Origin: Firmicutes bacterium UBA5201
Lineage (GTDB): Bacteria; Bacillota; Clostridia; Peptostreptococcales; Acidaminobacteraceae
Assembly: GCA_002412775.1 (NCBI GenBank)
Contig: DHVT01000025.1
Span: forward strand, 223,354 to 257,736
DNA length: 34,383 nucleotides
Direction of reading: 5' to 3'
In this document: in pieces, positions 32,673-34,383 of the stretch
Layout of the letters: every line of letters begins with the position of its first letter
How positions within the stretch are numbered: position 1 is the first letter of the stretch
Notes under the pieces: generated by a model
The model's database searches: none
What the model saw: only the letters and a program-made list of their open reading frames with translations
Told to the model about the DNA's origin: nothing
Translations under genes and position numbers: made by a program

Positions 32673-33398
32673 ATGAAGAAATTGCTGTCGCTGGCACTTG
32701 TGTTCGTAACAATCACGTCGCTGTTTTCCACACCGATATTTGCCAATGAATCCAACGCTCAATCCATTGAAGCGGTAGAGGAAATCATGAATTCGGAACA
32801 AATTTTATTTGAACTTATAAAAAAAGGTAATGATCATCTTAAGAATGCCGACGAAAAAAACTACGCAGATGGGGCATCCGCTCTTACACATCTGAAGACA
32901 TCACTTGAATATGCTTGGTCAACTCGTTATGAATCTCACCTAACAATAAGCAATGCAGTTGTACTAAAGCGTGCAATCACCAATTTGAGCAGCCGGAAGT
33001 ATATGCCGCTTGAAGCGCTGATTCCCCTAAGAGTGGTGGAAGAAAAGCTCAATGAATACAAGACCAAATTTTATGATTTTTTAAATGAAGGCAAGAAAAA
33101 TGAACTCGATGAACTCATCGAACTGATCAAGACATACACAGATGAGGATTCCGATCTCAGACTCACCAAAGGTGTCTTTGATGGCATCATGAGAAGGGAA
33201 AAAGCATTTGACGATCCGATCGTCGTTTTGACTGTGGTGCTCAACAGTGCCAGAATATTGCTCTTCAAAGATCCCAACGATCCAAGCAAAGGCTACTACT
33301 ATGACCGTGGAGATGAAATCGAAGATTATATCAAGGATTTGACTCTGTGTCTGCATAAGCCCAAACCATTTACTGTGGAAGCATTTAACGAAATCTAA
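32673..33398 (+). CDS. Secreted alpha-helical protein, unknown family (paralogue 2)
   Basis: 241 residues with a signal peptide (MKKLLSLALVFVTITSLFST, cleavage after IFA) and a helical mature part. Its segment KFYDFLNEGKK...LDELIELIK...LTKGVFDGIMRREKAFDDPIVVL...ARILLFKD aligns clearly with NYYAVLSDDKQ...LDELIIFIT...LTKGEFDKIVMEAKAFEDPMIVL...AKILLYKD of the upstream gene, so the two are tandem paralogues, this one about half the size. GC content is closer to the chromosome than in paralogue 1. AAAGGAGG precedes the ATG. It has its own promoter motif and terminator, so it is an independent unit. Confidence 0.75.
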   Translation: MKKLLSLALVFVTITSLFSTPIFANESNAQSIEAVEEIMNSEQILFELIKKGNDHLKNADEKNYADGASALTHLKTSLEYAWSTRYESHLTISNAVVLKRAITNLSSRKYMPLEALIPLRVVEEKLNEYKTKFYDFLNEGKKNELDELIELIKTYTDEDSDLRLTKGVFDGIMRREKAFDDPIVVLTVVLNSARILLFKDPNDPSKGYYYDRGDEIEDYIKDLTLCLHKPKPFTVEAFNEI

Positions 33399-33409
33399 CC
33401 AGCCCTCAT

Positions 33410-33447
33410 AGCCATGGCCCAGTTCCCCCTGAGCCTGGCTTTTTTTC
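33410..33447 (+). terminator. Intrinsic terminator after secreted paralogue 2
   Basis: AGCCATGGC (33410-33418) pairs with GCCTGGCT (33433-33440) with one bulged base, followed by a run of seven to eight T. Confidence 0.8.
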
Positions 33448-33452
33448 GTCCC

Positions 33453-33480
33453 TTTACAATCCCTCCCGCCATGATATAAT
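33453..33480 (+). promoter_or_regulatory. Promoter of the Rossmann-chemoreceptor gene
   Basis: TTTACA (33453-33458), a 16-bp spacer and TATAAT (33475-33480) with an extended TGA just before it. The ATG is 35 bp downstream. Confidence 0.75.
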
Positions 33481-33514
33481 AAAAACTGAGGAATATTGAA
33501 GGGAGTATACAGAG

Positions 33515-34297
33515 ATGAATATAGCAGTAATAGGCGCAGGTGCCGGTGGAACCAAATTGATCAATTTGTTCCATGAATATCCTGGACTTACCGTAGTGAG
33601 TGTGGTGGATAAAAACATGCAGTCACCAGGGATTCTCAGGGCAAAAGAGCTTGGAATCCATGTGACCTCAGATATCAGCGATATCAGTCTTAAAGCTGAA
33701 ACCATCGTTGAAGCCACTGGTAGTATCAAAGTTCTAGAAATGATCAAAGATCACTTTGGAGATTCGAAGAGAATCATTGAGTCCGACGTGGCACAACTGA
33801 TGATGGGCATCGTAGACAAACAGGTGGATACCACCAACAGACTGAATTTTCAGCTTGAGGAAATCAACAAGACCAGCGAGAGATTGCATCTGGAAATGAA
33901 CAAAATCGTAGAAGTGACAGGTGATTTGAACAAAATCAACGCCACTTTGGTGAACTCGTCCAACGAATCCAAAAAATTCATTGAAAAGACTGATGAAATG
34001 ATCCGTGCGGTCAACAAAATCACTCAACAAATCAAAATCTTAGGCCTCAACGCCAACATAGAAGCAGCACGTGCCGGTGAGCATGGAAGAGGGTTCTCGG
34101 TGGTCGCCAACGAAGTCCAAAAGATGTCCAGCAACACCAGTGAATTCGCAGGACAGATTTCAGACCTTCTCAGCGCACTCAGCCTTGAAAATGAAAACAT
34201 AGCCAAAGAAGTGATGCGTCTCAACGACATATCCACTTCACAGCACGAAATCACCCATAAAGCTAAAGGCATTGTAGATGAACTGAAAAATCTATAA
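33515..34297 (+). CDS. Soluble chemoreceptor-like protein with N-terminal NAD-binding Rossmann domain
   Basis: 260 residues, no membrane helix. Residues 1-100 look like an NAD(P)-binding Rossmann fold: VIGAGAGG with GxGxxG at 7-12, acidic Asp32 at the end of strand 2 (which favours NAD over NADP), and IVEATGS (64-70) as in homoserine/aspartate dehydrogenase-type domains. Residues 105-260 are a long helical hairpin whose tip ILGLNANIEAARAGEHGRGF (175-194) is the signature of methyl-accepting chemotaxis protein signalling domains, which contact CheA and CheW. Family knowledge therefore predicts a cytoplasmic receptor; sensing NADH/NAD is inference. GAAGGGAG precedes the ATG. Confidence 0.85.
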   Translation: MNIAVIGAGAGGTKLINLFHEYPGLTVVSVVDKNMQSPGILRAKELGIHVTSDISDISLKAETIVEATGSIKVLEMIKDHFGDSKRIIESDVAQLMMGIVDKQVDTTNRLNFQLEEINKTSERLHLEMNKIVEVTGDLNKINATLVNSSNESKKFIEKTDEMIRAVNKITQQIKILGLNANIEAARAGEHGRGFSVVANEVQKMSSNTSEFAGQISDLLSALSLENENIAKEVMRLNDISTSQHEITHKAKGIVDELKNL

Positions 34298-34314
34298 AAT
34301 TGTGATTCGATTGG

Positions 34315-34383
34315 GGACAGGTTGAAAATCCAAATGGGGACAGGTCCAAAGTGGTACCTAGCAAGCTAGATACCACTTCAGAC
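34315..34383. repeat. REP-like element, second copy (truncated by window edge)
   Basis: A GGGGACAGG half-unit (34315-34323) is followed by a copy of the element seen at 3565-3628: 34334-34376 is identical to its core from GGGGACAGGTCC through GATACCACTT. It then diverges (CAGAC) at the window end. Confidence 0.85.

Overview
The window reads as chromosomal DNA of an anaerobic low-to-mid GC Firmicute, most likely a member of the Clostridia. Supporting signs are split glycine dehydrogenase genes (gcvPA/gcvPB), a tandem glycine riboswitch, CheC-type chemotaxis genes, Rnf/Nqr-type membrane redox genes, strong AGGAGG ribosome-binding sites and abundant intrinsic terminators. The genus cannot be fixed from the sequence alone. 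There is no rRNA, CRISPR array, transposase or phage gene. There is one tRNA.

Layout. Bases 1-4.8 kb hold the 3' end of a zinc-ribbon gene, a dihydrouridine synthase (-), an alpha/beta hydrolase, an MFS transporter and a convergent FAD-dependent reductase; a 64-bp palindromic REP-like element sits between the last two. 4.95-8.56 kb is a two-gene heterodimeric ABC exporter operon. 8.6-10.6 kb (-) is the pseudouridine catabolism pair psuG and an HTH-fused psuK-like kinase, separated from the ABC operon by a bidirectional terminator. 10.8-12.3 kb encodes a small membrane protein and a DUF5050-like lipoprotein, followed by an unannotated 38-codon gene with its own ribosome-binding site and terminator. 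12.6-14.25 kb is a GH13 oligo-1,6-glucosidase-like enzyme, then tRNA-Leu(CAG). 14.5-16.4 kb is a three-gene signalling operon: a stand-alone CheY-like receiver, a CheC-like phosphatase and a PAS-GGDEF diguanylate cyclase. A lipoprotein and an M3 oligoendopeptidase follow.

19.1-26.5 kb is a full glycine cleavage operon. A promoter and tandem glycine riboswitch with terminator precede gcvT, gcvH, gcvPA, gcvPB, lpdA and glyA. Together these interconvert glycine, serine and methylene-tetrahydrofolate and generate NADH. Facing it, across a 430-bp degenerate inverted repeat with a central bidirectional terminator, is a (-) strand operon of rnfD, rnfG, rnfE, rnfA and an NqrF-type NADH dehydrogenase subunit. 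It lacks rnfC, rnfB and nqrA. The cofactor-binding residues I could check (four Cys in RnfE/RnfA, four Cys in NqrF, flavinylation threonines in RnfD/RnfG) are present, so this looks like an intact hybrid Rnf/Nqr complex rather than a decayed one.

31-33.4 kb carries two paralogous secreted all-helical proteins of unknown family. Each is preceded by the same CACC(G/C)AAAA-N13-CGTATA motif, resembling an ECF-sigma promoter. The last gene encodes a soluble, 260-residue chemoreceptor-like protein with an N-terminal NAD-type Rossmann domain, an unusual candidate redox sensor. A second copy of the REP-like element lies at the right edge.
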